NCBI RefSeq assembly: GCF_002217755.1
Contig: NZ_BCFL01000019.1
Span: 1-64,000, forward strand
Direction: 5' to 3'
Origin: Streptomyces hyaluromycini
GTDB taxonomy: Bacteria > Actinomycetota > Actinomycetes > Streptomycetales > Streptomycetaceae
DNA length: 64,000 nt
Shown here: positions 8,732 through 16,807 of the stretch, one piece after another
Layout: every line of letters begins with the position of its first letter
How positions within the stretch are numbered: position 1 is the stretch's first letter
Made by a program: the position numbers and the translations under genes
Notes under the pieces: model-generated
Database searches by the model: none
Told to the model about the DNA's origin: nothing
Seen by the model: the letters and a program-made list of their open reading frames with translations, nothing else

Positions 8732-10039
8732 CTAGTTGGCGAAGGCGCTGATGCCCTCGGGGGTGCCCCAGCCGGTCGGGCCGTCGTAGCCGGTCGTGGC
8801 GGTGCAGAAGTACGACGTGGAGCAGGTGCCGTTGTTGCCGCTCGTCACGTCGTTGAGGGACGAGGTGCCCGCGTAGTCGTACGGGTACTGGGCGGGGTAG
8901 GTGCCGCTGGCCGGGGTGCCGGCGAGGGCGTAGACGCCGGCGATGATCGGCGCGGAGACGCTGGTGCCGCCGAAGGTGTACCAGCCGGCGGTGACGCCGT
9001 AGGAGTCGTAGACGGAGACGCCGGTGGCCGGGTCGGCGACCGCGGAGACGTCGGACTCCATGCGCTTGGTGCAGCCGGTGTCGGTCTGCCAGGTGGGCTT
9101 GGCGTCGTAGGAGGAGCAGCCGGAGCCGGTGCCCTCGGTGCTGGACGTCTTCCAGACGGTCTCGGTCCAGCCGCGGGTGGTGGAGGAGGTGGACAGCTTG
9201 GTGCCGCCGACCGCGGTGACGTACCGGGAGGTCGCCGGGTACTCGGCGCCGTAGGCGCTGTCACCGGAGGAGACGGTGATGGCGACACCGGTGTGGTTGT
9301 AGTACGAGGTGTCGTACGTGGTCTGGGAGGAGGACTCGGAGCCGCCGTAGCTGTTGGAGACGAACTTGGCGCCGAGCGCGACGGCCTCGTTCTCCGCGGT
9401 GCCGAGGTTGGCGTAGCTGGCGCTGGTGGCCTCGACGAGCGTGATGTTGCACAGCGGGCAGATCGCGGAGGCCATGTCGAGGTCGAGGGAGATCTCCTCG
9501 GACCAGCCGGCGTCGGACGAGGGCAGCGAGGTGGTGGAGCCGGTCTGGCTGACCTTCTTGAAGCAGCCGTTGGCCGTCGTGCAGGCCGAGAGGCCGTAGT
9601 ACGAGCGGTAGGTGGCGAGGTCCGCCTCGGCGTTCGGGTCGTTGTACGCGTCGACGATCGCGATGGTCTCGCCGGAGCCGTTGGAGGCGGCGGCGGAGGT
9701 CAGGCCGTAGGCCGACCGGAGGTTGGTCGGGCTGTAGCCGGAGGGGGTCGACGCGTCGGCCGCCTTCGGGGTGATGCCGGTCCTCGCGGCCTGCATCTTC
9801 TGGAAGGCGGTGAGACCGCCGGTGACGCGGTAGGACTTGCAGGTGAGGTCACCCGTGTGCTTGGGGGTGGCACAGGGGGTCGAGACGTAGGTCACCTTGC
9901 TGGACGCGGTGGTTGCCGCGTCGGCCTGGACGGCGGTGCCGAAGCCGGTGAAGACCAGCGCGGCCGTGGCCGCTGCGGCGGCGCCGATGCGGCGCCAACC
10001 ACCGCGTGCGGACGGTCTGTTGGGGGGAGTGGAACGCAT
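8732..10039 (-). CDS. Secreted S53 (sedolisin/kumamolisin-type) peptidase
   Basis: This 435-residue serine-carboxyl peptidase has a Sec-type signal peptide (basic GGWRRIG, then an Ala-rich core ending near QADA). Catalytic residues are readable: Glu and Asp in EEISLDLDM, the oxyanion Asp in SSGDSAYGAEYPA, and Ser in FGGTSVSAP. The prodomain is much shorter than in kumamolisin. The family cleaves proteins, often at acidic pH. The ATG at 10039 has AGGAGG 9 nt upstream. An extension to 10339 has no ribosome-binding site. It is a tandem paralogue of the next gene, with near-identical active-site blocks. Confidence 0.93.
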   Translation of the reverse strand: MRSTPPNRPSARGGWRRIGAAAAATAALVFTGFGTAVQADAATTASSKVTYVSTPCATPKHTGDLTCKSYRVTGGLTAFQKMQAARTGITPKAADASTPSGYSPTNLRSAYGLTSAAASNGSGETIAIVDAYNDPNAEADLATYRSYYGLSACTTANGCFKKVSQTGSTTSLPSSDAGWSEEISLDLDMASAICPLCNITLVEATSASYANLGTAENEAVALGAKFVSNSYGGSESSSQTTYDTSYYNHTGVAITVSSGDSAYGAEYPATSRYVTAVGGTKLSTSSTTRGWTETVWKTSSTEGTGSGCSSYDAKPTWQTDTGCTKRMESDVSAVADPATGVSVYDSYGVTAGWYTFGGTSVSAPIIAGVYALAGTPASGTYPAQYPYDYAGTSSLNDVTSGNNGTCSTSYFCTATTGYDGPTGWGTPEGISAFAN

Positions 10040-10161
10040 ACGTGCAGCCTCCTGAGTTCCGGAACTGGGGTTGGAACAGGGGCGGTGCGGGTGCGATCTG
10101 GTGCTTTTGCCGTCGGTACGGGTTCCCCGGCGGCAGGGCGGCGGCCCGCGAAGAGAATCCT

Positions 10162-10208
10162 TTGTTGAGTACGCGACAACAAGAGGCTGCTGGAATCCTG
10201 ACTTCCGC
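10162..10208 (-). promoter_or_regulatory. Conserved upstream element of S53 gene 1
   Basis: The inverted repeat TTGTTG-N9-CAACAA (10162-10182) is followed 9 bp further from the gene by GGAATCCTGACTTCCGC (10192-10208). The same arrangement, including the identical 9-nt spacer, occurs before the paralogous protease gene. The surrounding sequence differs, so this is probably a retained operator or promoter. Leftward, GGATT and GTC lie 16 bp apart here (17 bp in the other copy), loosely like an ECF promoter. The rest of 10040-10462 holds only this element and the hairpin at 10345-10373. Confidence 0.65.
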
Positions 10209-10344
10209 ATTGCCGAACGGGGCCTTCGCGTGACCCTTCGATGGCCGTCCGTTGTCTTGCGGGTGGCGGGTGCTTGACTCAACTCACAGGCGATGCATGG
10301 GAGTTGCAAAGGACATGAAACCGGGGTCGTCGGGGACATGAAAA

Positions 10345-10373
10345 ACGGGCCACGGCCGGATGCCGTGGCCCGT
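10345..10373 (-). terminator. Intrinsic terminator of second S53 gene
   Basis: ACGGGCCACGGC and GCCGTGGCCCGT form a perfect 12-bp stem with loop CGGAT. Leftward it is followed by a run of five T (AAAAA on the top strand at 10341-10345), which fits termination of the 10463-11833 gene. Confidence 0.88.
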
Positions 10374-10462
10374 CTCTCTTTCCCTGCCGCCGAGGGGACC
10401 CCACGTCCCCCTCACGGTGGCGGCTCCCCGTGACCCGACGGGGAGGTCAATCGGTGAAGGGC

Positions 10463-11833
10463 TCAGCCGGTGAAGGCGTCGGTCCCCTCGGGGGTGCCCC
10501 AGCCGGTCGGGCCGTCGTAGCCCGACTTGGCGGTGCAGTAGTACGAGGTGGAGCAGGTGCCGTTGTTGCCGCTCGTCACGTCGTTGAGGGCGGAGGTGCC
10601 GGCCGCGGCGTACGGGTACTCGGCCGGGTAGTCGCTGCTGCCCGGGGTGCCGGCCAGGGCGTAGACCGAGGCGATGAGCGGCGAGGAGGCGCTGGTGCCG
10701 CCGTAGGTGTTCCAGCCGGTGCCGTCGGAGCCGTAGCTGTCGTAGACGGAGACGCCGGTGGCCGGGTCGGCGACCGCGGAGACGTCGGCGATCATGCGCT
10801 TCGAGCAGCTCGTGTCGGTCTGCCAGGTGGGCTTGGCGTCGTAGGCGGAGCAGCCGGAGCCGGTGCCCTCGGTCGAGCTGGTCTTCCACACCGACTCGGT
10901 CCAGCCGCGGCTGTTGGAGGCGGTCTTGAGGGCGGTGCCGCCGACGGCGGTCACGTACCGGGAGGCGGCCGGGTACTCGGCGCCGTAGCCCTCGTCACCG
11001 GCGCTCGCGGTGATGGCCACGCCCGCGTGCTTGTAGTACGAGGTGTCGTACGACGTGTCCGAGGACGACTCGGAGCCGCCGTAGCTGTTCGACACGAACT
11101 TGGCGCCCAGCTTCACGGCCTCGTTCACCGCGGTGCCCAGGTTGGCGTCGGAGGCCGACTTGGCCTCGACGAGCAGGATGTTGCAGTTCGGGCAGGTCGC
11201 GCTGACCATGTCGAGGTCGAGCGACTCCTCGCCGGCCCAGCCGCTGTCGGCGGAGGGGAGCGAGGTGGTGGAGCCGGTCTGGGAGACCTTCTTGAAGCAG
11301 CCGTTGTCGGTCGTGCAGTCCGACAGGCCGTAGTACGAGCGGTAGGTGGCCAGGTCCGCCTCGGCGTTCGGGTCGTCGTAGGCGTCGACGATGGCGACGG
11401 TCTCGCCGGAGCCGTTGGAGGCGGCCGCGTCCGTCAGGCCGTAGGCGGACTGGATGTCGCTCGGGCCGTATCCGGTGGGGGAGTCGGAGGCGGCGTTCGG
11501 CTTGACGGTCTTCGGCGCGATGCCCTTGAGGGCGGCCTGCTTCTCCATGAAGGCGGTGGTGCCGCCGGTGACCCGCAGGGCGTTGCAGGCGGCGTAGCCC
11601 TTCTTCGGGGTGGCGCCGCAGCCGGCCTTCTCGTACTGGACGTGGGCCTTGGCGACCTGGGCGGCGATGGCCTTGGCGCTGACCTTGTGGGTCGCGGTGG
11701 CGGTCGCGGTCGCCGCGCTGGCGTGGGCCGCGGTGCCGAAGCCGGCCACGAGGAGCGCGGCGGTGGCGGCGGCTGCCGAACCGAACTGGCGCCATCTACC
11801 GCGTATGTGGGGGGAGTTGGGGGTGGTACGCAA
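10463..11833 (-). CDS. Secreted S53 (sedolisin-type) peptidase, paralogue
   Basis: This 456-residue paralogue has an Ala-rich signal peptide and a slightly longer pro-region (KVSAKAIAAQVAKAH). The catalytic set is retained: Glu and Asp in GEESLDLDM, Asp in SAGDEGYGAEYPA, Ser in YGGTSASSP. The start codon is TTG at the exact position of the paralogue's ATG. Both genes share AGGAGGCTG-ACG in front of it, which decides the start. The gene has its own terminator and its own copy of the upstream inverted-repeat element, so the pair is not one operon. Cysteine pairs suggest disulphides in the secreted enzyme. Confidence 0.93.
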   Translation of the reverse strand: MRTTPNSPHIRGRWRQFGSAAAATAALLVAGFGTAAHASAATATATATHKVSAKAIAAQVAKAHVQYEKAGCGATPKKGYAACNALRVTGGTTAFMEKQAALKGIAPKTVKPNAASDSPTGYGPSDIQSAYGLTDAAASNGSGETVAIVDAYDDPNAEADLATYRSYYGLSDCTTDNGCFKKVSQTGSTTSLPSADSGWAGEESLDLDMVSATCPNCNILLVEAKSASDANLGTAVNEAVKLGAKFVSNSYGGSESSSDTSYDTSYYKHAGVAITASAGDEGYGAEYPAASRYVTAVGGTALKTASNSRGWTESVWKTSSTEGTGSGCSAYDAKPTWQTDTSCSKRMIADVSAVADPATGVSVYDSYGSDGTGWNTYGGTSASSPLIASVYALAGTPGSSDYPAEYPYAAAGTSALNDVTSGNNGTCSTSYYCTAKSGYDGPTGWGTPEGTDAFTG

Positions 11834-11930
11834 CGTACAGCCTCCTGGGAGAGGTTGGGACAGAGGCCTGCGGGTGGGGGACCACCGGTGTGGTTGCCGG
11901 TGGGGGCGGCGGCCCGCGACGAACCATCCC

Positions 11931-11979
11931 CTTGTTGAGTACGCGACAACAAGGTGGATTTCGGAATCCTGACTTCCGC
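11931..11979 (-). promoter_or_regulatory. Conserved upstream element of S53 gene 2
   Basis: CTTGTTG-N9-CAACAAG (11931-11953, a perfect 7-bp inverted repeat) is followed by GGAATCCTGACTTCCGC (11963-11979). It is the counterpart of 10162-10208. The stretch between the two blocks is 1 bp longer here. Nothing else is evident in 11834-12129. Confidence 0.65.
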
Positions 11980-12129
11980 GTTACTGAAGGGCGGGAAGGG
12001 CTTACTGATCATTGGGGGCCGGATGGCCGGAAGTTGGGGTCCGGTTGACCTGAAGCCCGTTCGGGGCGGGGCTCAATGCGCGTTGATCGGGGCGTACCGA
12101 GCTTCCGGGAAGCCTCAACCGCGCCTGGG

Positions 12130-12732
12130 TCAGCGGGGCTTGAGGCCGTGCAGTATGAGGTGGATGTGCTGGTCCAGGCCGGCCAGGACCGCGTCCGGCC
12201 TCAGGGTGCCGTTGGTGGCCAGCGCGGCCAGGCCGTGGATGCCGGCCGCCGCCACGAGGGTGATGCCCTCCGGGTCGCCCTGGACGATCTCGCCGCGCTG
12301 CTGGGCGTCGGCCACCAGCCGGACGAAGGAGTCCAGGGAGAGCTCGGCGGAAGCGGCCAGTTCGGTGCCGATGTCCGGGTCGTGCTTGCGGGAGTACATC
12401 AGCTCCAGCAGCTCGGGGTTGTCGACGGAGAAGGTGACGTAGGCGCGGGCGAGTGCGGCCATGCGCGGTTCCAGGGCGGTGTCCGGGAGGTTCGCCGAGG
12501 CCAGGGCCTGGTTCAGGCGCTCGAACCCGCTGAGGGCGAGCGCGTCCAGCAGGGCCTGCTTGTCCTTGAAGTGCCGGCCGGGGGCGGCGTGGCTCACCCC
12601 GATGTCGCGGGCCAGTTCGCGCAGGGACAGGGCGGCGGTGCCCCTCTCGCGCAGGGTGCGCTCGGCGCTGGCGAGCAGGGCGGCGCGCAGGTCTCCGTGG
12701 TGGTAGGGGCGGCTTTGCGACATGGGGGCCAT
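12130..12732 (-). CDS. TetR-family transcriptional regulator
   Basis: The 200-residue protein has an N-terminal TetR helix-turn-helix (RELARDIGVSHAAPGRHFKDK, about residues 38-58) and a ligand-binding domain with a TetR_C-like C-terminus. It is divergent from the SDR gene, the usual arrangement in which a TetR repressor controls its neighbour and itself. An unusual run of 18-bp repeats lies between them. Two ATGs (12732 and 12723) are possible, differing by three residues. The ligand is unknown but is likely related to the dehydrogenase substrate. Confidence 0.9.
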   Translation of the reverse strand: MAPMSQSRPYHHGDLRAALLASAERTLRERGTAALSLRELARDIGVSHAAPGRHFKDKQALLDALALSGFERLNQALASANLPDTALEPRMAALARAYVTFSVDNPELLELMYSRKHDPDIGTELAASAELSLDSFVRLVADAQQRGEIVQGDPEGITLVAAAGIHGLAALATNGTLRPDAVLAGLDQHIHLILHGLKPR

Positions 12733-12746
12733 CGTATCCCGATGTA

Positions 12747-12836
12747 GTCGCTGTCAGCTTTGTGGTCGCCGTCAGCTTTGTTGCCGTTGCCATCTTTGTT
12801 GTCGTTGACATCATTGTTGTCGACGTCTACATTGGC
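12747..12836. repeat. Five degenerate 18-bp repeats in tetR-SDR promoter
   Basis: The 90 bp between the divergent genes parse into five contiguous 18-mers starting at 12747, 12765, 12783, 12801 and 12819. They follow the pattern GTCGNNGNCANCTTTGTT; for example GTCGCTGTCAGCTTTGTG and GTCGTTGACATCATTGTT. The phase is exact. The run fills the region where TetR operators and both promoters should be. Confidence 0.75.
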
Positions 12837-12840
12837 GGGC

Positions 12841-13749
12841 ATGGCTGAGAAGAATGGCAAATGGAACGCTTCCGACCTCCCCGGTCTCTCCGGCCGTACG
12901 GCCGTGGTCACCGGCGCCAACAGCGGCCTCGGCTTCACGGCCGCGGACGCGCTGGCCCGGGCGGGTGCGCATGTGGTGTTCGCGGTACGGGACCCGGAGC
13001 GCGGGCGGGCGGCCGCGGCCAGGGTGAACGGCAGCACCGAGGTCCGCCGTCTGGACCTGGCCGACCTGTCCTCGGTACGGGAGTTCGCCGCGGGCTGGGA
13101 CCGGCCGCTGGACCTCCTGATCAACAACGCGGGCGTGATGATGCTCCCGGAGCTGCGCACCAAGGACGGCTTCGAGATGCAGTTCGGCACCAACCACCTG
13201 GGCCACTTCGCGCTGACGAACCTGCTGCTGCCGTATGTCACGGACCGCGTGGTGACGGTCTCCTCGGGTCTGCACCGGGGCGGCGACGGAGTGATCCACT
13301 TCGACGACGTGAACCTGAAGGGCACCTACAACCCGACCCGCGCCTACGCCCAGTCCAAGCTGGCGAACCTGCTCTTCGTGCTGGAACTCCAGCGCCGCCT
13401 GACGGAGGCCGGCTCCCGCGTCCGTGCCTTCGCCGCCCACCCCGGCTACGCGGCCACCAACCTGCAGAGCCACACCGCCAACCCGCTGGCCCGCCTCGGC
13501 ATGCGGCTCGGCAACCGCCTGATCGCCCAGGACGACCGCGCGGGCACCCTGCCCACGCTGTACGCGGCGACCCAGGACCTGCCGGGCGCGAGCTACGTCG
13601 GCCCGGACGGCCTGGGCGAGATGCGCGGGGCGCCGGCCCTGGTCGGCCGCAGCGCGGCGGCGAGCGACCCGGCGGCGGCCCGCAGGCTGTGGACGCTGTC
13701 GGAGGAGATGACCGGGGTGGCGTGGGAGCTCGGGGTGGGGGCCGTGTGA
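12841..13749 (+). CDS. Short-chain dehydrogenase/reductase
   Basis: This 302-residue SDR has the nucleotide-binding motif TGANSGLG near residue 24, the structural LINNAG, and the catalytic YAQSK (Tyr-x-x-x-Lys) near residue 163. The sequence resembles the retinol dehydrogenase/WWOX-like class. The ATG at 12841 places the Rossmann fold normally. In-frame extensions into the repeat region encode only repeat-derived Leu/Ser and are rejected. It is probably repressed by the divergent TetR protein. The substrate is unknown. Confidence 0.9.
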   Translation: MAEKNGKWNASDLPGLSGRTAVVTGANSGLGFTAADALARAGAHVVFAVRDPERGRAAAARVNGSTEVRRLDLADLSSVREFAAGWDRPLDLLINNAGVMMLPELRTKDGFEMQFGTNHLGHFALTNLLLPYVTDRVVTVSSGLHRGGDGVIHFDDVNLKGTYNPTRAYAQSKLANLLFVLELQRRLTEAGSRVRAFAAHPGYAATNLQSHTANPLARLGMRLGNRLIAQDDRAGTLPTLYAATQDLPGASYVGPDGLGEMRGAPALVGRSAAASDPAAARRLWTLSEEMTGVAWELGVGAV

Positions 13750-13801
13750 TCGTCGTGGTCACGTGATCGTCGTGGTCACGTGGTCACGTGGTCGTCGTGG
13801 C
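13747..13801. repeat. Direct-repeat tract with CACGTG cores
   Basis: TGATCGTCGTGGTCACG occurs twice in tandem (13747-13763 and 13764-13780), then TGGTCACG and TGGTCGTCGTGG. The tract begins inside the stop codon of the first SDR gene. It could be slippage-derived, or a site for a protein that reads the CACGTG palindromes. Confidence 0.7.
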
Positions 13802-13902
13802 CTGGTGACCGCCCAGTTACTGGACGCCCGGCGGACCCGTCGCGGCCCCCGGATACGGTGAGCGGATACGACGGATACGACGGTTCTCCGGGAGGTGGCC
13901 GG

Positions 13903-14670
13903 ATGAGCGGCGGCGCCGTGGACTTCACGCTCGACGGGCGTACGGCCCTGGTGACCGGCTCCGCACGGGGGCTGGGCCTGGAGATGGCGCGGGGCCTGGC
14001 GGGCGCCGGCGCGCGGGTGGTCCTCAACGGCCGGGACGCGGCGACGCTGGCGGAGGTGGCGGCGGGCCTGCGCGAGGACGACGGCCTGGACGTGACGGGC
14101 GCCGCCTTCGACGTCACCGACCGCGAGGCGGCCGAGGAGGCGGTGACCGCCCTCGGCGCGATCGACATCCTTGTCAACAACGTGGGCCACCGCGACCGCA
14201 GGGGCGTCGAGGAGATGCGCCCGGAGGAGCTGTCCGCGCTGCTCGACGTCCACCTGACGTCGGCGTACGCGCTGAGCCAGACGGTCGCGCGGGGGCTGGC
14301 CGCGCGGGGCACGCCGGGCCGCATCATCAACGTCTCGTCCGTCGTCGGCCAGCTCGGCCGCATCGGCGACGTCGCCTACGCCACGGCGAAGGCGGGCCTC
14401 GACGGCCTGACCCGGGCGCTGGCGGCCGACCTGGGCCCCAGCGGCACGACGGTCAACTCGGTGGCCCCGGGCACCTTCGCCACGGAGGTCAACGCGGAGC
14501 TGGCCGAGGACCCGGAGTGGGGCAGGTGGCTGCGGACCCGGACGGCACTGGGGCGGTGGGGGCGGCCGCCGGAGATCGCAGGCATCGTCGTCTTCCTGGC
14601 GAGCGACGCGGCGTCCTTCATCACGGGGCAGACGATCGCGGTGGACGGGGGGATGACCACGACGTTCTGA
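13903..14670 (+). CDS. SDR-family oxidoreductase (ketoreductase/gluconate dehydrogenase-like)
   Basis: This classical 255-residue SDR has TGSARGLG near residue 17, NNVG, catalytic Ser in NVSSVVG, and YATAK (Tyr-x-x-x-Lys). The C-terminus ITGQTIAVDGGMT is typical of FabG-like and gluconate 5-dehydrogenase-like enzymes. GGGAGG precedes the ATG at 13903, and an upstream extension to 13780 has no site. The direct repeat GGATACGAC lies just upstream. It follows another SDR after 153 bp of repeat-containing spacer, so co-transcription is possible but unproven. Confidence 0.9.
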   Translation: MSGGAVDFTLDGRTALVTGSARGLGLEMARGLAGAGARVVLNGRDAATLAEVAAGLREDDGLDVTGAAFDVTDREAAEEAVTALGAIDILVNNVGHRDRRGVEEMRPEELSALLDVHLTSAYALSQTVARGLAARGTPGRIINVSSVVGQLGRIGDVAYATAKAGLDGLTRALAADLGPSGTTVNSVAPGTFATEVNAELAEDPEWGRWLRTRTALGRWGRPPEIAGIVVFLASDAASFITGQTIAVDGGMTTTF

Positions 14671-14688
14671 GCAGCAAGAAGGCGGGCC

Positions 14689-15093
14689 TCAGAGGCTGCC
14701 CGAGGCGAGATACGCGTGGGTCCTGGCCAACCGGGCCGCGGCCGCCCGGAACGTGATTCCCGAATCCCGGGATCCGAGGACCACGTCGAAGCAGTGCTCG
14801 TGCATGGTCAAGCCGACGTTCTTCGCTTCGGAAGCCCCCCAGCCCGTGACCCGGAGCTCCGTCACCCCTTCGAATGCGAGGTAGAAATCGAAGGCGTTGA
14901 ACTCCTTCTCGCGCCATTCTGCTGGAGCATTCGCCGGGAGCGTCCGGGTATTGAAACCCAGTGTCACCGAGCCTTTCCGTTCGTCGATGTGAACGTAGAA
15001 CGGGTCGCACGAGTCGGCTGTGGGCGTGGTGCCTTCGTAAAGCTCCCCCAAGTATTCCTGGGATGCGAGGAGGCGTGACCAGTCAGCGCTCAT
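14689..15093 (-). CDS. Imm50-like immunity-type protein 2
   Basis: This 134-residue cytosolic protein is paralogous to the gene just upstream. It shares the layout of a hydrophobic helix near residues 8-17, a strand with a GSVTLGFNTRTLP-type pattern, P-A-EW, then F-G-V-L-V-GW. I read this as the Imm50 family, predicted immunity proteins of polymorphic toxin systems. No matching toxin is visible. The ATG at 15093 lies 11 bp inside the previous gene, with GGAGAAG upstream. It is the last of four overlapping leftward genes headed by an XRE regulator. Confidence 0.6.
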   Translation of the reverse strand: MSADWSRLLASQEYLGELYEGTTPTADSCDPFYVHIDERKGSVTLGFNTRTLPANAPAEWREKEFNAFDFYLAFEGVTELRVTGWGASEAKNVGLTMHEHCFDVVLGSRDSGITFRAAAARLARTHAYLASGSL

Positions 15094-15580
15094 AAAACGT
15101 CTTCTCCGTGGTTTCGGGAAGAGCGGTGTGCCGCCGGGCATCCACTTTGCTGAGGAATAGATGCCGCCCGTTGTCGGACCCGTTCTCATGGATCTCGAAG
15201 GCGGTCACGTGGCCGACACGCACGGAGTCGCTGCAGTTGAACTCCAGTGACATTCCCATGCTTCTCACGGAGACCTTCATGCGGTGTTCCGTACCCCACG
15301 GAGTCGTCTTGACATCACCTATGACCGGCGGGGCCCAGTTGGTGAGCGAGATGCCGTCCACCGCCAGGAACTGAAACTGACACTGCACCGTGTCCATGCC
15401 CGCGTCGATCCACTCCTGAGGAGCCGAGCCGGGAAACGAGGGCATGTCGAGGCGGAGTGTCACCGTAGGACCACGCCAGTTCAGATTGATCGAACGAATC
15501 CGAACGCCCGTCAGGTCAGGAATGTGTCCATAGAGGGATCGGAGCGGCCCCGGATTAACCAGAATTCTCTCAACGGTCAT
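15083..15580 (-). CDS. Imm50-like immunity-type protein 1
   Basis: The 165-residue protein carries the Imm50-like pattern: LRSLYGHIPDLTGV near residue 13, GPTVTLRLDMPSFP near 37, PQEW, then FLAVDGISLTNW. It has no signal peptide or membrane helix. Its start overlaps the end of the DUF397 gene by 11 bp and has no clear ribosome-binding site, so translation probably depends on coupling. Together with its downstream paralogue it may be a duplicated immunity gene recruited into a regulator operon. The family call is from pattern memory and needs a profile search. Confidence 0.6.
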   Translation of the reverse strand: MTVERILVNPGPLRSLYGHIPDLTGVRIRSINLNWRGPTVTLRLDMPSFPGSAPQEWIDAGMDTVQCQFQFLAVDGISLTNWAPPVIGDVKTTPWGTEHRMKVSVRSMGMSLEFNCSDSVRVGHVTAFEIHENGSDNGRHLFLSKVDARRHTALPETTEKTFYER

Positions 15581-15899
15581 ACCGCGACACCGTGAAATGG
15601 TCGAACTCGCCTGCCTGTACGCCGAGTACGAAGGCGTTCCACTTGCGGCGGTCGGTGGTGACGACGGTGGTCTCGGAGCGGATGTAGACGGCGGTGGGCT
15701 CGTCGCGGCCGTCGGGGGCGGGTTGCCTCTTGAGGGTGGCGAGGAGGGTGGCGAAGGCGGCGCGGGTGGTGGTGAGTATCGCGCCGGTGGGGTCGGCGGA
15801 TTCGGTGAGGTGGATTCTTCGGTCGAGGGTGGCGGCTATGTGGATACAGGAGTTGCCTTCGGGGCAATACGACGACTTCTGCCAGGTGAGCGCGCGCAT
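15570..15899 (-). CDS. DUF397 protein with split domain halves
   Basis: The 109-residue protein starts with a normal DUF397 beginning (WQKSSYCPEGNSCIHIA) and first half, then adds a second segment matching a DUF397 ending (RKWNAFVLGVQAGEFDHF). It therefore looks like one and a half domains. DUF397 proteins pair with the XRE/DUF5753 regulator next door and usually modulate it. I chose the ATG at 15899 because AAGGAG lies 6 nt upstream, inside the coupling region. A GTG at 15914 would overlap the regulator stop. Confidence 0.8.
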   Translation of the reverse strand: MRALTWQKSSYCPEGNSCIHIAATLDRRIHLTESADPTGAILTTTRAAFATLLATLKRQPAPDGRDEPTAVYIRSETTVVTTDRRKWNAFVLGVQAGEFDHFTVSRYDR

Positions 15900-15910
15900 C
15901 GGGGGCTCCT

Positions 15911-16762
15911 TCACAGATCCTTGAGGATGTCGTGGATGAAGTTCTGCGACTCCTCGGGGCTGAGCGCCACTGCTTCCAGGCGGTCCAGCGTGACGCGGTA
16001 CTTGTCCAGTTGGGCTTCCGCATCGAGGAACACCGGGCCGTGTGACTGGTCGAGGTTCACGGTGTCCAGCTGCGGCACGGGCCCCTCGGCGTAGTAGATG
16101 GACTGGCCGGACCCGGCGAAGGTGCCTGCGGTAAAGGGGATGACCTGGATGGTGACGTCGGCCCGGTCGTTCATGTCCAGCAGGTGCTTGAGCTGGGCGC
16201 GAGTGACTGCGGGGCCTCCGAACCGCATGCGCAGAGCCGCCTCATGGAGGATCACCTGCTGGGGAGTCGGGGGATCCCGGAACAGGACGGCCTGCCGCTT
16301 CACCCGGAAGGACACCCGGTGCTCGACATCGGGCGGCGGCAGATCGGGGACGGCCTGGCGGAAGATCTCACGGGCGTACTCGGTGGTCTGGAACAACCCG
16401 GGGACGTGCACGGTCACGGCGGTGCGCAGTCGTACGGCGTGGTGCTCGAGTTCGGCCAGGTCGAGAAGCACGGCGGGCAGGATCTTGCGGTACTCCTCCC
16501 ACCAGCCGCGACTGCGGTAGCCCGGCATGGCGGCGATGGCCTCCACCAGGGCCGTGTCCGAGCAGTCGTAATGACAGGCCAGTGTGCGTACGCGCTCGGC
16601 GCTCACGCCAAGCCGCCCGGTCTCCATGTTGCTGACCTGCGCCTGCCTCATGCCGAGCAGTTGCGCGGCCTGGGTCGATGTCAGGCCCGATCGCTCACGC
16701 AGCCTGCGCAGTTCTGCTCCGAAACGGAGTTGACGCCACGTCGGGTTGTTCCTCACGGGCAT
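15911..16762 (-). CDS. XRE-family regulator with DUF5753 domain
   Basis: The 283-residue regulator has an N-terminal helix-turn-helix (LTSTQAAQLLGMRQAQVSNM, about residues 25-44). A DUF5753 domain follows (about 90-275), with the typical VPGLFQTTEYAR and TIQVIPFTAG segments. This class pairs with DUF397 proteins throughout Streptomyces and affects development or antibiotic production. The ATG at 16762 has GGAGGCAAGG upstream. It heads a four-gene operon and is divergent from an anti-sigma-type ATPase gene across a region with an AT-rich inverted repeat. Confidence 0.9.
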   Translation of the reverse strand: MPVRNNPTWRQLRFGAELRRLRERSGLTSTQAAQLLGMRQAQVSNMETGRLGVSAERVRTLACHYDCSDTALVEAIAAMPGYRSRGWWEEYRKILPAVLLDLAELEHHAVRLRTAVTVHVPGLFQTTEYAREIFRQAVPDLPPPDVEHRVSFRVKRQAVLFRDPPTPQQVILHEAALRMRFGGPAVTRAQLKHLLDMNDRADVTIQVIPFTAGTFAGSGQSIYYAEGPVPQLDTVNLDQSHGPVFLDAEAQLDKYRVTLDRLEAVALSPEESQNFIHDILKDL

Positions 16763-16807
16763 CTCGCCTTGCCTCCGCGCTGCCGTCACCCACACGGGTG
16801 GATGTCA

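Noticed and set aside
8678..10168. Long rightward frame opposite the first S53 gene; similar frames at 10430-11938, 32826-34937 and 1960-3600
   Set aside because: Gly/Val/Arg- or Arg-rich translations with no family motif; antisense shadows of clear genes caused by G/C-rich third positions.
12760..12840. N-terminal extension of the first SDR gene
   Set aside because: It would translate only the 18-bp repeat array and has no ribosome-binding site; the Rossmann fold starts normally from 12841.
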